A stretch of 64,000 nucleotides of DNA from Bog-473 sp036268485. GTDB lineage: Bacteria; Actinomycetota; Acidimicrobiia; Acidimicrobiales; RAAP-2. The translations under genes were made by a program, and so were the position numbers. The DNA lies in NCBI GenBank assembly GCA_036268485.1, contig DATAUC010000060.1, positions 1 through 64,000 of the forward strand, read 5' to 3'. Under the pieces are notes generated by a model. It had not been told where the DNA came from, ran no database searches, and saw only the letters and a program-made list of their open reading frames with translations. This document shows, one piece after another, positions 24,298 through 32,193 of the stretch. How positions within the stretch are numbered: position 1 is the stretch's first letter; the number at the start of each line of letters is the position of its first letter.

Positions 24298-24968
24298 CGG
24301 CCTCTCGCAGGGGCAATACGGCGACGACCCGACGCGGTGTTGAAGTGCCCGCCATTCGACGCGTCGTGGTGTCGCTATCCGCCGGTGTCGTCGGAGCGGT
24401 GATCGGTGCTTTTTTCTTCCCGTGGCAGGCCGTCGTCCTGATCGGATGGGATTGTGCCGTCATTGTCCTGGTGGCGTGGATATGGCGATCCGTGTTCCCC
24501 ATGACGCCGGCGGACACCAAGGAGTTCGCGCTGCGCGAAGATCCCAATCGGGCGACGGCGGACTCCATCGTGGTGGGTGCCGCCGTGGCCGCATTGGTGG
24601 CGGTGGCCCTCATTTTGGTCAAGGCGACCAGTGCCACCGGGGGCCTCAAGGGTTTCCTGATCACCGTCGGCGTGGTGAGCGTGCTGCTCTCGTGGGGAGC
24701 CGTCCACACCATTTTCACCCTCCGCTATGCCCATATCTATTACTCGGACACTCCGGGGGGCGTGCAGTTCAACGAGGACGAACCACCCGATTACGTGGAC
24801 TTCGCCTATCTGGCTCTGACGATCGGGATGACCTTCCAGGTGTCAGACACGGATCTGACATCCAAGAAAATTCGTCGTACCGCCCTGCGCCATGCCCTGA
24901 TCTCCTACCTCTTCGGCGTGTTGATCATCGGCCTCGTCATCAATGTGGTGGGCGGACTGATCCAATGA
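24294..24968 (+). CDS. DUF1345 family membrane protein
   Basis: Protein of 224 aa with about five TM segments. The central part LSWGAVHTIFTLRYAHIYYS and the following DYVDFAYLALTIGMTFQVSDTD are hallmarks of DUF1345, a family of unknown function. The GTG start at 24294 overlaps the flavin reductase gene by 4 nt, so the string 22317-24968 is probably one transcript. It is convergent with the dGTPase gene 10 nt away. Confidence 0.85.
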   Translation: MTASRRGNTATTRRGVEVPAIRRVVVSLSAGVVGAVIGAFFFPWQAVVLIGWDCAVIVLVAWIWRSVFPMTPADTKEFALREDPNRATADSIVVGAAVAALVAVALILVKATSATGGLKGFLITVGVVSVLLSWGAVHTIFTLRYAHIYYSDTPGGVQFNEDEPPDYVDFAYLALTIGMTFQVSDTDLTSKKIRRTALRHALISYLFGVLIIGLVINVVGGLIQ

Positions 24969-24978
24969 GCACGAAGCC

Positions 24979-26151
24979 TCAGGAATCGACCCCGGCCGGC
25001 AGCTTGTCCGGGTCCCACCCGAGCAGGGCCACGGCTTGGCGAAAGGCGAAGCGGTCGGTCATGCCGGCCACATAGGTCACGGCAGCCCGCACCGCGTCCT
25101 CGCCGCCGGCCAGGTAGTCGGACTGGCTCGAACGCTCGGTGATGAGGTGAGGGCGGTCCGAGAAGTGCTCGACCAGCGCCCGCAGGACCGCGATCACCGA
25201 CTCCCCTTGACGCAGGGACGCGTCGCGCAGGTAGATGCGCTCGTAGTTGCAGGCCCGGAAGACGGCGAGCGCTTCCGCCGTGTCCTCTTCCATGCCGACC
25301 TGACCCGTGCGCAGGGTGGCCGAGACCACGCCGTGAATGAAAGCGCCCAACTGGGCGCTCCGGCGGACGCCACAGAGGTCGCGCACGGCCAGGGGCAACT
25401 GGTGGGGCGCCACAATGCCGGTGAGCACGGCGTCCTCCCAGTCGTGACAGACATAGGCGATGCGGTCGGCCCAGCTCACCACTTCGCCTTCTGGTGACGA
25501 AGGGGCCGGGCGGGACCAACTGTGGTTGGCAATGCCGTCGACGGTCTGGGCGCACAGATTCAATCCGGCCAGCGACACGTGGGCCCCCCAGGGGGCATGG
25601 TCGAATCCGCCGACCAGGAAGGGGTCCAGCGCGTCCTCGCTGGCGTGCCCACCGGGTCCGTGGCCGCAGTCGTGACCCAGGGCGATGGCTTCGGTCAGGG
25701 CCACGTTGAGGCGGCAGGCCCGGGCGATGGCGGTGGCCACCTGGGCTACTTCGAGCGCGTGGGTCAGGCGGGTGCGCTGGTGGTCCTGGGGAAAGACGAA
25801 GACCTGCGTCTTGCCGGCCAGTCGCCGAAACGAGGTGGCATGGAGGATGCGGTCCCGGTCGCGCTCGAAGCAGGTGCGCCACTGGTCGGCCGCCTCCTCT
25901 GTGGCCCGGTCACCGCCTCCCCCGGCCCTGGTGGCGCCGGGGGCCAGCAGGGCATCCTCCAGGGCTTCTCGGGCCAGACGTTCGAGCGGTTCGTCCCACC
26001 CGGCAGCGGCGCCTCCGGACCCATCGGGCGGGGGACCGACCCGGGCGTGCGAATCGGCGTGGGCCAAGCGAGCCGGACCGGAGTAGCCCGACATGGTGGA
26101 AGCCCAGCGCTGGCTGCGCTCCGTCGGCTGGTGGGGAAGGGCGTCACCCAT
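24979..26151 (-). CDS. dgt: Deoxyguanosinetriphosphate triphosphohydrolase-like protein (HD domain)
   Basis: HD-domain nucleotide hydrolase of 390 aa, similar to the dGTPase-like proteins that cleave dNTPs to nucleoside and triphosphate. The N-terminal core reads RDRDRILHATSFRRLAGKTQV, RTRLTHALEVAQVA, then LGHDCGHGPGGHASE, supplying the H..HD..D metal site. In Actinobacteria this gene often precedes dnaG, which is not seen here. The ATG at 26151 has CAGACT (26159-26164, complement) 7 nt upstream and no ribosome binding site. Confidence 0.9.
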   Translation of the reverse strand: MGDALPHQPTERSQRWASTMSGYSGPARLAHADSHARVGPPPDGSGGAAAGWDEPLERLAREALEDALLAPGATRAGGGGDRATEEAADQWRTCFERDRDRILHATSFRRLAGKTQVFVFPQDHQRTRLTHALEVAQVATAIARACRLNVALTEAIALGHDCGHGPGGHASEDALDPFLVGGFDHAPWGAHVSLAGLNLCAQTVDGIANHSWSRPAPSSPEGEVVSWADRIAYVCHDWEDAVLTGIVAPHQLPLAVRDLCGVRRSAQLGAFIHGVVSATLRTGQVGMEEDTAEALAVFRACNYERIYLRDASLRQGESVIAVLRALVEHFSDRPHLITERSSQSDYLAGGEDAVRAAVTYVAGMTDRFAFRQAVALLGWDPDKLPAGVDS

Positions 26152-26158
26152 GTCGGCC

Positions 26159-26181
26159 AGTCTGCCTCATGCCTGTAACGT
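26159..26181. promoter_or_regulatory. Divergent promoters of the dGTPase and DUF3107 genes
   Basis: Minus strand: CAGACT (26159-26164) 7 nt before the dGTPase ATG. Plus strand: TAACGT (26176-26181), giving a leader of about 46 nt with the ribosome binding site GAGAGGAG upstream of GTG 26234. Confidence 0.4.
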
Positions 26182-26233
26182 CCTAGTGCCCGCACGTCTC
26201 CCCTCGGAGGCTGACGAGAGGAGTTGTGACCAG

Positions 26234-26470
26234 GTGGACGTTCGTATCGGAATCATCCAGACCCCCAAAGAGCTGGAAGTGGAACTCAAGGATGATGCCG
26301 ACCCCGACAAGGTCGTGGCGGACATTGAGAAGCTGCTCAAGTCCGGCGACGGCGTCCTCTGGCTGACCGACCGCAAGGGCCGCAAGGTCGGCGTCCCGGT
26401 GGCCAAGGTGGCCTACATCGAGGTTGGGGCGCCCACGTCGGAGCGTCGTGTCGGGTTCGGCGCACCCTGA
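26234..26470 (+). CDS. DUF3107 family protein
   Basis: Small protein of 78 aa, VDVRIGIIQTPKELEVEL at the start and GRKVGVPVAKVAYIEVG with RRVGFG at the end, matching the actinobacterial DUF3107 family (mycobacterial TB9.4 type). Function unknown. It is a widely conserved actinobacterial marker and supports the taxonomic reading. GTG 26234 has a GAGAGGAG ribosome binding site, and the first ArsA-like gene follows 7 nt later. Confidence 0.85.
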   Translation: MDVRIGIIQTPKELEVELKDDADPDKVVADIEKLLKSGDGVLWLTDRKGRKVGVPVAKVAYIEVGAPTSERRVGFGAP

Positions 26471-26477
26471 CGCAGGG

Positions 26478-27437
26478 ATGACCAGCGATGCGCCTGATCT
26501 CCTCCAGCTCAAGCTGGTCTTCGTCACCGGTAAGGGCGGCGTCGGCAAGACGACGGTAGCGGCGGCGCTGGCCCAACTGGCCGCCGATCACGGCAAGCGG
26601 GTGTTGGCCTGCGAGGTGGACGCCAAGGGCGACCTCTCCTCGCTCTTCGAAGCCACCCCGACCGATTTCGTACCCCGCCAGGTCTCACCGGGCATCTGGT
26701 CCATGTCGATGGATACCGAGGCGTCGCTGCGTGAGTACCTCAAGCTCCACCTGAAGATCCCCATTGTCGGCCGCATCGGGCCGTTGGCCAAGGCCTTCGA
26801 CTTCGTGGCCACGGCGGCGCCGGGGGTGCGCGAGATCCTGACTGTCGGCAAGCTCTGTTACGAGGTGCGGGAGCGCCACTACGACCTGGTCATCGTGGAC
26901 GCGCCGGCCAGCGGCCACATCATCGGCCAGCTGGCGGCCCCCCAGGCCATCAACGACCTGGTCAAGGTGGGACTGATCCGGAGCCAAACGGACTGGATGC
27001 TCGAGATCCTCTCCGACCACCAGCAGACCGGCCTGGTGGCCGTCACCACGCCGGAGGAGATGCCGGTCAGCGAGACGCTCGAGTTGGTGGAGCGGGTCAA
27101 GGAGGAGACCACGGTTCGCATGTCCGCCGTCGTGGTCAACCGGGTGCTGCCCGAACTCTTCGGACAGCGCGAGGAGGAGATCTTCGAACAGCTCCGCCAA
27201 CCCGAGGTCGAAGCCGTGCTCTCCGAGCGAGCCGGTGGTTCGGTGGCGCCGGTGCTCGAGGCGGCCCGCCTGGCCGTGACCATGCGCCGCACCCGTTCGA
27301 CCCATCTGTCGCGCCTGCAGGCCGGACTGCCGCCGGGTCTCCCGGTCCTGTTGCTGCCCTATCTCTTCTCGCGCACCCACGGCCTGCGCACCACCAAACA
27401 GGTGGCCCAGTCACTGGCCGAGGAACTCGGGTTGTGA
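26478..27437 (+). CDS. Get3/ArsA-like ATPase, subunit 1
   Basis: Anion-transporting-ATPase family protein of 319 aa. The deviant Walker A motif GKGGVGKTT is near the N-terminus, with switch I/Walker B regions VLACEVDAKGDL and DLVIVDAPASGHIIGQL. Adjacent pairs of these ATPases are conserved in Actinobacteria, including mycobacterial Rv3679/Rv3680, next to whiB4. The pair is thought to form a Get3-like heterodimer; its client is not established. The second subunit starts at its stop codon. Confidence 0.88.
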   Translation: MTSDAPDLLQLKLVFVTGKGGVGKTTVAAALAQLAADHGKRVLACEVDAKGDLSSLFEATPTDFVPRQVSPGIWSMSMDTEASLREYLKLHLKIPIVGRIGPLAKAFDFVATAAPGVREILTVGKLCYEVRERHYDLVIVDAPASGHIIGQLAAPQAINDLVKVGLIRSQTDWMLEILSDHQQTGLVAVTTPEEMPVSETLELVERVKEETTVRMSAVVVNRVLPELFGQREEEIFEQLRQPEVEAVLSERAGGSVAPVLEAARLAVTMRRTRSTHLSRLQAGLPPGLPVLLLPYLFSRTHGLRTTKQVAQSLAEELGL

Positions 27438-28597
27438 TGGCGCGTCGCGACGAGGAGACGGCCAAGTCCATCGCCCAGCTGCTCTCGGCCAAGGAGATCG
27501 CCATTGCCTGCGGCCCCGGTGGCGTGGGTAAGACCACCACGGCTGCTGCGGTGGCTGCCATGGCCGCGGCCGAACACGGTGGGCGCGTCCTCGTTCTCAC
27601 CGTCGACCCGGCCAAGCGCCTGGCCGATGCGCTGGGCCTCAAGGGCATCGGCAACCAGGAGGTCCGGGTGGCCGATGAGGTGTTCACGAGTGCCGGGGTG
27701 ACGCCCCGGGGGGAACTGTGGGCCGCCATGCTCGACACCAAACAGAGCTGGGACGACCTCATCCGCCGTCACGCCCCCGATGAGGCGACCCGTGAGCAAA
27801 TTCTGGCCAACCCGCTCTACCAGAACATCTCCGGGCGCTTCGTCCAGTCCCACGATTACATCGCCATGGAGCGGCTGTACGAGATTCACTCCGAAGGCAA
27901 GTACGACCTCATCGTGGTGGACACGCCGCCGACGCGCAACGCGCTGGACTTCCTCGATGCCCCCCAGCGCATGGCCGACTTCTTCTCATCCCGCCTCCTG
28001 CGTTGGTTGATCGTGCCCTACCGCTCCAAGCTGGTGAACGCGGCCACCAAGCCCTTCTACCAAGTGGCGGATCGCATACTGGGCACGCAGTTCCTGGCCG
28101 ACATCTCGGAATTCTTCATTCTCTTCCAGTCGATGTACGAGGGATTCGTCGAGCGGGCCAATGCGGTGACCCGGTTGCTGTCCGACCGCCGGACCACCTT
28201 CATGGTCGTCTCCACGCTGGAGGCCACGCCGGTCCGGGAGGCCGAATTCTTCTCGGCCGAGTTGACCGAGCGCAAGCTCCACCTCGGTGCCGTCGTCTTG
28301 AACAAGGTCCTGCCCGACTACCTGCGCAGCACCAGGACGGCGAAGTTGGCCAAGACGATGGCGGAACGGGTGGATGCGCTGGCCGAGGGGCTGACCGACG
28401 ACCCGGTGGTGGCCGCCCGGGTCTTGAGCGAAGTGGCGGAGAGTTTCTCGAATTTCGGGGTGGTGGCCCGGCGGGAGGCCGAACAGCAGAGCGAACTGCG
28501 GGGCGCGCCGGACATTCTGGTCACCGTCCCCTTCTTCAGCGCCGATATTTTCGACATGGGGGGATTGCTCCAGTTGGGGGCCCAGGTCTGGGAGTAG
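27437..28597 (+). CDS. Get3/ArsA-like ATPase, subunit 2
   Basis: Partner ATPase of 386 aa. Its P-loop reads GPGGVGKTT, so the intermolecular signature lysine of deviant Walker A proteins (GKGG) is proline here. LTVDPAKRLADALG and DLIVVDTPPTRNALDFLD are the switch regions. The middle region is helical and hydrophobic-rich (QFLADISEFFILFQSMYEGF), a possible client-binding subdomain. ATG 27437 shares one base with the upstream stop; GTG 27434 is the alternative. Confidence 0.88.
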   Translation: MARRDEETAKSIAQLLSAKEIAIACGPGGVGKTTTAAAVAAMAAAEHGGRVLVLTVDPAKRLADALGLKGIGNQEVRVADEVFTSAGVTPRGELWAAMLDTKQSWDDLIRRHAPDEATREQILANPLYQNISGRFVQSHDYIAMERLYEIHSEGKYDLIVVDTPPTRNALDFLDAPQRMADFFSSRLLRWLIVPYRSKLVNAATKPFYQVADRILGTQFLADISEFFILFQSMYEGFVERANAVTRLLSDRRTTFMVVSTLEATPVREAEFFSAELTERKLHLGAVVLNKVLPDYLRSTRTAKLAKTMAERVDALAEGLTDDPVVAARVLSEVAESFSNFGVVARREAEQQSELRGAPDILVTVPFFSADIFDMGGLLQLGAQVWE

Positions 28598-28608
28598 GCC
28601 CGGGCGCG

Positions 28609-28614
28609 TACCAT
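28609..28614 (+). promoter_or_regulatory. -10 box that decides the O-methyltransferase start
   Basis: TACCAT lies exactly 7 nt before ATG 28622. An upstream in-frame ATG at 28613 would overlap this box, so the second ATG is preferred as a leaderless start. Confidence 0.45.
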
Positions 28615-28621
28615 GAGCCCC

Positions 28622-29269
28622 ATGGGCCCATTGATCGATCCCGAAGTCCAGGCGTATGCCGATGCACACACCACGGCGCCCAGCGAACATGTGGCGGCGG
28701 TCGACGCCGCCACCCGGGAGGAATTCCCCGCCTGGTACATGATGGTCGGCCGTCAGGAGGGTCGCTTCCTCGAACTCCTGGTCTTCGCCACCCAGGCCAC
28801 CTCGGTCCTCGAGATCGGCACCTTCACCGGCTACTCCTCCATCGCCATGGCGGCCGGACTTCCAACCGGTGGTTCCATCATCTCGCTGGAGCTTGACGCC
28901 CATCACGCCACCACGGCGCGGGGCAACATCGCCGTGGCCGGCTGTGAGAGCCAGGTCAGCGTCATCGAGGGCCCGGCGCTTGTCTCCTTGGCCGAATTGC
29001 AGGGCCCGTTCGACCTGGTCTTCATTGACGCCGACAAGGTCAGCTACGACGCCTATTTCGAGGCCGTGCTGCCCAAGCTGGCGCCCCACGGCCTGATCGT
29101 CCTGGACAACACCCTCTTCTCCGGCGGGGTGCTCGATTCGGCCGCCGAGCGCAACGAATCGTCCGAAGCCCTGCGCCGACTCAACGCCAAGTTGGTCGAC
29201 GATCCCCGGGTTGTCTGCGTGCTCACCACCATCCGGGACGGCGTGACCCTGGTCCGCCACGCCGGCTGA
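28622..29269 (+). CDS. O-methyltransferase (SAM-dependent, caffeoyl-CoA OMT-like)
   Basis: Class I methyltransferase of 215 aa in the O-methyltransferase family 3 group. The SAM-binding motif is VLEIGTFTGYSSIAMA, followed by ISLELD and DLVFIDADKVSYDAYFEA with the metal-binding Asp residues, and GLIVLDNTLFSGGV. Members methylate catechol-like hydroxyls or act on unknown actinobacterial metabolites. Start discussed with the -10 box; if ATG 28613 is used the protein gains three residues. Confidence 0.88.
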   Translation: MGPLIDPEVQAYADAHTTAPSEHVAAVDAATREEFPAWYMMVGRQEGRFLELLVFATQATSVLEIGTFTGYSSIAMAAGLPTGGSIISLELDAHHATTARGNIAVAGCESQVSVIEGPALVSLAELQGPFDLVFIDADKVSYDAYFEAVLPKLAPHGLIVLDNTLFSGGVLDSAAERNESSEALRRLNAKLVDDPRVVCVLTTIRDGVTLVRHAG

Positions 29270-29275
29270 AGACCC

Positions 29276-30178
29276 ATGCTCGACTACCACCTTCACATCT
29301 GGCCCCACAGCGACCACGAGACGCCGCTGAGCCTGGACCAGCTGGCGGCCTACTGCGAGAAGGCCCAGGCGGCCGGGGTGACGGAGTTGGCGGTCACCGA
29401 GCATCTGTTCCGGTTCCGCCAGGCCGAAGCACTCCTCGGTGGTTTCTGGAACGACGACCGCATCCCCGCGGCCATGCAGGAGTCGATGGCGGAGTACTGG
29501 GACTTTCACGCCACCGCTGACCTCGAGGCCTATGTGGCCTGCGCGCAGGAAGCCAAGGACGCCGGCCTGCCCATCGTCATCGGGCTGGAGGTGGACTACT
29601 ACGAGGGCCAGATGGACACGGTGGCCGGGCTCCTGGCCGGCTACCCCTTCGACGTCCTGCTGGGTTCGGTCCACTGGCTGGGGGCCTGGCGCTTCGATGA
29701 CATCGACGTGCCGCTCCAGATGGCCGAATGGTCGGCCCGCCGGGTGGATGACTGCTGGGACGCCTATGCCGACGCCCTGGAGGAACTGGCGGCGTCGGGC
29801 GTCTGCGACGTGCTGGCCCACCCTGACCTCATAAAGGTGGCGGGCTACCGGCCCGATGCCCCCGACGCCTGGTGGGACCGCATCGCCGAGGCGGCGGTCT
29901 CATCGGGCATGGCGGCCGAGGTCTCATCGGCCGGGTGGCGCAAGCCGGTCGGCGAGCAGTATCCCGCCGTGCCGCTCCTCCAGCGCATGGCCGACCGGGG
30001 CGTCCCCTTCACCACCGCATCGGACGCCCATCGCCTGGGCCAGGTGGCCGACGAGGCCGACGCGCTGCGCTCATTGCTCGGGTCGGTCGGGGTCGATTCC
30101 CTGCGGGCCTTCCGCAACCGGGTCCCGCATCCGGTGGCCGTCGGGCCGGCACTGGTGCCCGGGGAATCCGGGGCCTGA
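29276..30178 (+). CDS. PHP domain phosphatase (histidinol-phosphatase-like)
   Basis: Protein of 300 aa starting with the HxH metal motif in LDYHLHIWPHSDHE, then VTELAVTEHLFRF, IGLEVDYYEG, LLGSVHW, VLAHPDLIK and TTASDAHRLGQVADE, the series of conserved His/Asp/Glu ligands of the HisJ-type PHP fold. Histidinol-phosphate phosphatase (histidine synthesis) is the best guess, but PHP phosphoesterases have other substrates and no his genes are nearby. It sits directly before pdtaS with no gap. Confidence 0.8.
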   Translation: MLDYHLHIWPHSDHETPLSLDQLAAYCEKAQAAGVTELAVTEHLFRFRQAEALLGGFWNDDRIPAAMQESMAEYWDFHATADLEAYVACAQEAKDAGLPIVIGLEVDYYEGQMDTVAGLLAGYPFDVLLGSVHWLGAWRFDDIDVPLQMAEWSARRVDDCWDAYADALEELAASGVCDVLAHPDLIKVAGYRPDAPDAWWDRIAEAAVSSGMAAEVSSAGWRKPVGEQYPAVPLLQRMADRGVPFTTASDAHRLGQVADEADALRSLLGSVGVDSLRAFRNRVPHPVAVGPALVPGESGA

Positions 30179-31714
30179 GTGCCCACACCGGCCGAGCTGG
30201 CCCAGTCCCATACGGCGCTCGAGCCCGAAGAGCTGGGCCACCTGCAACGCCTGCTGGGCAGCTGGAGCGTGTTGGCCGACCTCTCGTTCTCCGACCTTCT
30301 CCTCCTGGTGCCGGTGACGGGCGGGGACATCCCCCAGCCCGTGGCCGACCCCGAACTGGTCGTGCTGGGTCAGATGCGCCCGAACAACCGGCCGACCCTG
30401 GTCGACCAGGACCTGGTGGGCCAGACGGTCAACGAATCGCAGTGGGTCCTGGCGGCCAACTGCCTGCACTCGGGCGACATCGTCCGGGGCAACATCCACC
30501 ATCCGGTGCTGGGCGAGCAGGTGCCGGTGGAGAACATCCCGGTTCGCTTCGGTCCCAAGGTCATCGCCGTCCTGCTCCGGGTGTCGCTGGCCCCTCTCAA
30601 GGGGCCGACCAGCATGTACGAGCGCACCTACCTCGATGTGTTCGAGCGGCTGGCCGACATGGTGGCCCAATCGGCCTTCCCGTTTCCCGATGAGGACGTC
30701 GGCACCGAAGAAGCGCCCCGGGTGGGTGACGGCGTCGTCGTGGTCGATGCCGACGGGAGAGTGGAGTTCGCCTCACCCAACGCCATGAACGCCTTCCACC
30801 GCATGGGCATCTACTCGCCCCCCGAAGGTCGGCGCTTCGGCGACCTCGATATTGAGGAGACCGCCCTCGAGTGGGCCTTGGGCAACGGGAGGCCGGTGGT
30901 GGAGGAGGTCGAGCGCCGGCCCGACGTCATCGTGCTCCTGCATTGCATCCCCCTCCTCTCCCACGGGGTCGTCACCGGGGCCATGATCCTGCTGCGCGAC
31001 GTCACCGACGTCCGTCGACTGGACCGTCTGCTGCTCTCCAAGGATGCCGCCATCCGGGAGGTCCACCACCGGGTCAAGAACAATCTCCAGACCATCTCGT
31101 CGCTGCTCAGCCTGCAGGCCCGCCGGGTAGACGAGAAGGCGGCCCGGGTGGCCCTGCATGAGGCCGAGCGCCGGGTCAGGTCAATCGCCCTGGTCCACGA
31201 GATCCTGTCGCGCGACCCGAGCGACCAGGTTCCGTTCGCCGAAATCGTGGTGTCGTTGGTCCAGATGGCGGAGGACTCGGTGGTCTCGTCGCGGCCGATC
31301 GCCATTTCGACCGTGGGGGATCTGGGGGATGTGACCGCCGACGTGGCCACCCCCTTGGCCGTGACCTTGGCCGAGCTTCTGCAGAATGCGGTCGAGCACG
31401 CCTTCGATTCCGATGCGGCCGTGGCTCAGGACGCAGCGCCCGGGTCCGACGGGAGTACCGGCTCGGCCCCGATCGGCCACGTCGATGTCACCATGGCCAA
31501 CGACGGGGTGGAGCTGACCGTGGCGGTGCAGGACGACGGCGTCGGCCTGCCCGAAGGATTTGATATCGAGCGCACGACCAGCCTGGGGCTTTCCATCGTG
31601 CGCGACCTCGTGGTCAGCCAGCTCGAGGGCCGGATCGTGATGGGGTCACCGTCCTCCGACGAGGGCGGGGGGACCAGAGTCGTTATTTCGGTCCCGGTGC
31701 GGGCCCCGCGTTGA
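30179..31714 (+). CDS. pdtaS: PdtaS-type sensor histidine kinase
   Basis: Soluble histidine kinase of 511 aa. The N-terminal GAF-like domain (about 1-150) and a PAS-like domain (about 175-285) precede a HisKA_2 dimerisation box VHHRVKNNLQTISSLLSLQ with the phospho-acceptor His, and an HATPase domain (LAELLQNAVEHAF, DDGVGLPEGF, TSLGLSIVRDLV). In Mycobacterium PdtaS phosphorylates the RNA-binding antiterminator PdtaR and is convergent with whiB1, the same arrangement as here. No pdtaR gene is in the window. Starts with GTG 30179 right after the PHP gene stop codon. Confidence 0.88.
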   Translation: MPTPAELAQSHTALEPEELGHLQRLLGSWSVLADLSFSDLLLLVPVTGGDIPQPVADPELVVLGQMRPNNRPTLVDQDLVGQTVNESQWVLAANCLHSGDIVRGNIHHPVLGEQVPVENIPVRFGPKVIAVLLRVSLAPLKGPTSMYERTYLDVFERLADMVAQSAFPFPDEDVGTEEAPRVGDGVVVVDADGRVEFASPNAMNAFHRMGIYSPPEGRRFGDLDIEETALEWALGNGRPVVEEVERRPDVIVLLHCIPLLSHGVVTGAMILLRDVTDVRRLDRLLLSKDAAIREVHHRVKNNLQTISSLLSLQARRVDEKAARVALHEAERRVRSIALVHEILSRDPSDQVPFAEIVVSLVQMAEDSVVSSRPIAISTVGDLGDVTADVATPLAVTLAELLQNAVEHAFDSDAAVAQDAAPGSDGSTGSAPIGHVDVTMANDGVELTVAVQDDGVGLPEGFDIERTTSLGLSIVRDLVVSQLEGRIVMGSPSSDEGGGTRVVISVPVRAPR

Positions 31715-32011
31715 CTAGAAGGTGCGCTGTGAGCGGCGGGCGGCCAACCAGGCCTTGCGCAGCTTGCGGCGCTCCTCTTCCGAGGTGCCGCCCCACACAC
31801 CAGATTCCTGGTTGGTGGCCAGAGCAAAATCCAGGCAGGGCTCGAGAGCCTCACAGGAACGGCAGACGCCCTTGGCGGCGTCGATCTGGTCGATCGCCGG
31901 TCCGGTCGTGCCTACGGGGAAAAACAGGTCTGGTTCGGTATTACGGCATGCTGCGGCGCGACGCCAGTCGTCTGCGTCCCAGTCGACCGTCCGATTCCAC
32001 ATGAGAGCCAT
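31715..32011 (-). CDS. whiB1: WhiB family [4Fe-4S] transcription factor (WhiB1-like)
   Basis: Protein of 98 aa from ATG 32011. Four conserved cysteines (C22, C50, C53, C59; pattern AACR, VCRSC, EPC) bind a [4Fe-4S] cluster, followed by GVWGG and a basic C-terminus (RRKLRKAWLAARRSQR) that contacts DNA. WhiB1 binds the primary sigma factor and responds to nitric oxide. The GGAGG ribosome binding site 8 nt upstream decides the start; longer frames from 32050 lack one. Convergent with pdtaS with zero gap. A CRP-type box lies 25 bp upstream. Confidence 0.92.
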   Translation of the reverse strand: MALMWNRTVDWDADDWRRAAACRNTEPDLFFPVGTTGPAIDQIDAAKGVCRSCEALEPCLDFALATNQESGVWGGTSEEERRKLRKAWLAARRSQRTF

Positions 32012-32035
32012 TGGGAGAGCCTCCACCCACGCGGT

Positions 32036-32051
32036 TGTGATCCTTTTCACA
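32036..32051. promoter_or_regulatory. CRP-type operator upstream of whiB
   Basis: TGTGATCCTTTTCACA is an exact TGTGA-N6-TCACA palindrome. It lies 25 bp upstream of the WhiB start codon. Mycobacterial whiB1 is known to be controlled by cAMP-CRP through sites in its promoter region. Confidence 0.7.
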
Positions 32052-32100
32052 TGATCGGACCCAATCTGGTGTCCGTCAGTGAGAAGGGATTGACGAGAAG

Positions 32101-32129
32101 AGGGTAATGGGTTGCTAGGGCGCTGGCAA
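32101..32129 (-). promoter_or_regulatory. Candidate whiB promoter
   Basis: On the minus strand TTGCCA (32124-32129) and TACCCT (32101-32106) are separated by 17 bp. The predicted start is near 32094, giving a leader of about 82 nt, with the CRP box about 45-60 nt downstream of that start. The remaining 32051-32193 stretch is the most A/T-rich part of the window and also serves the divergent GDPD gene (TAGATAT at 32160-32166). Confidence 0.45.
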
Positions 32130-32193
32130 GAGGTTTCACGAGATTTTCAAATGAGAGGGTAGATATGCAGGCTACGCAGGGAAAACAGGCTAA

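Noticed and set aside
27986..29821. 611-codon open frame on the minus strand
   Set aside because: It is antisense to the second ArsA-like ATPase, the O-methyltransferase and the PHP phosphatase, all with clear motifs. High-GC third positions keep the opposite frame open.
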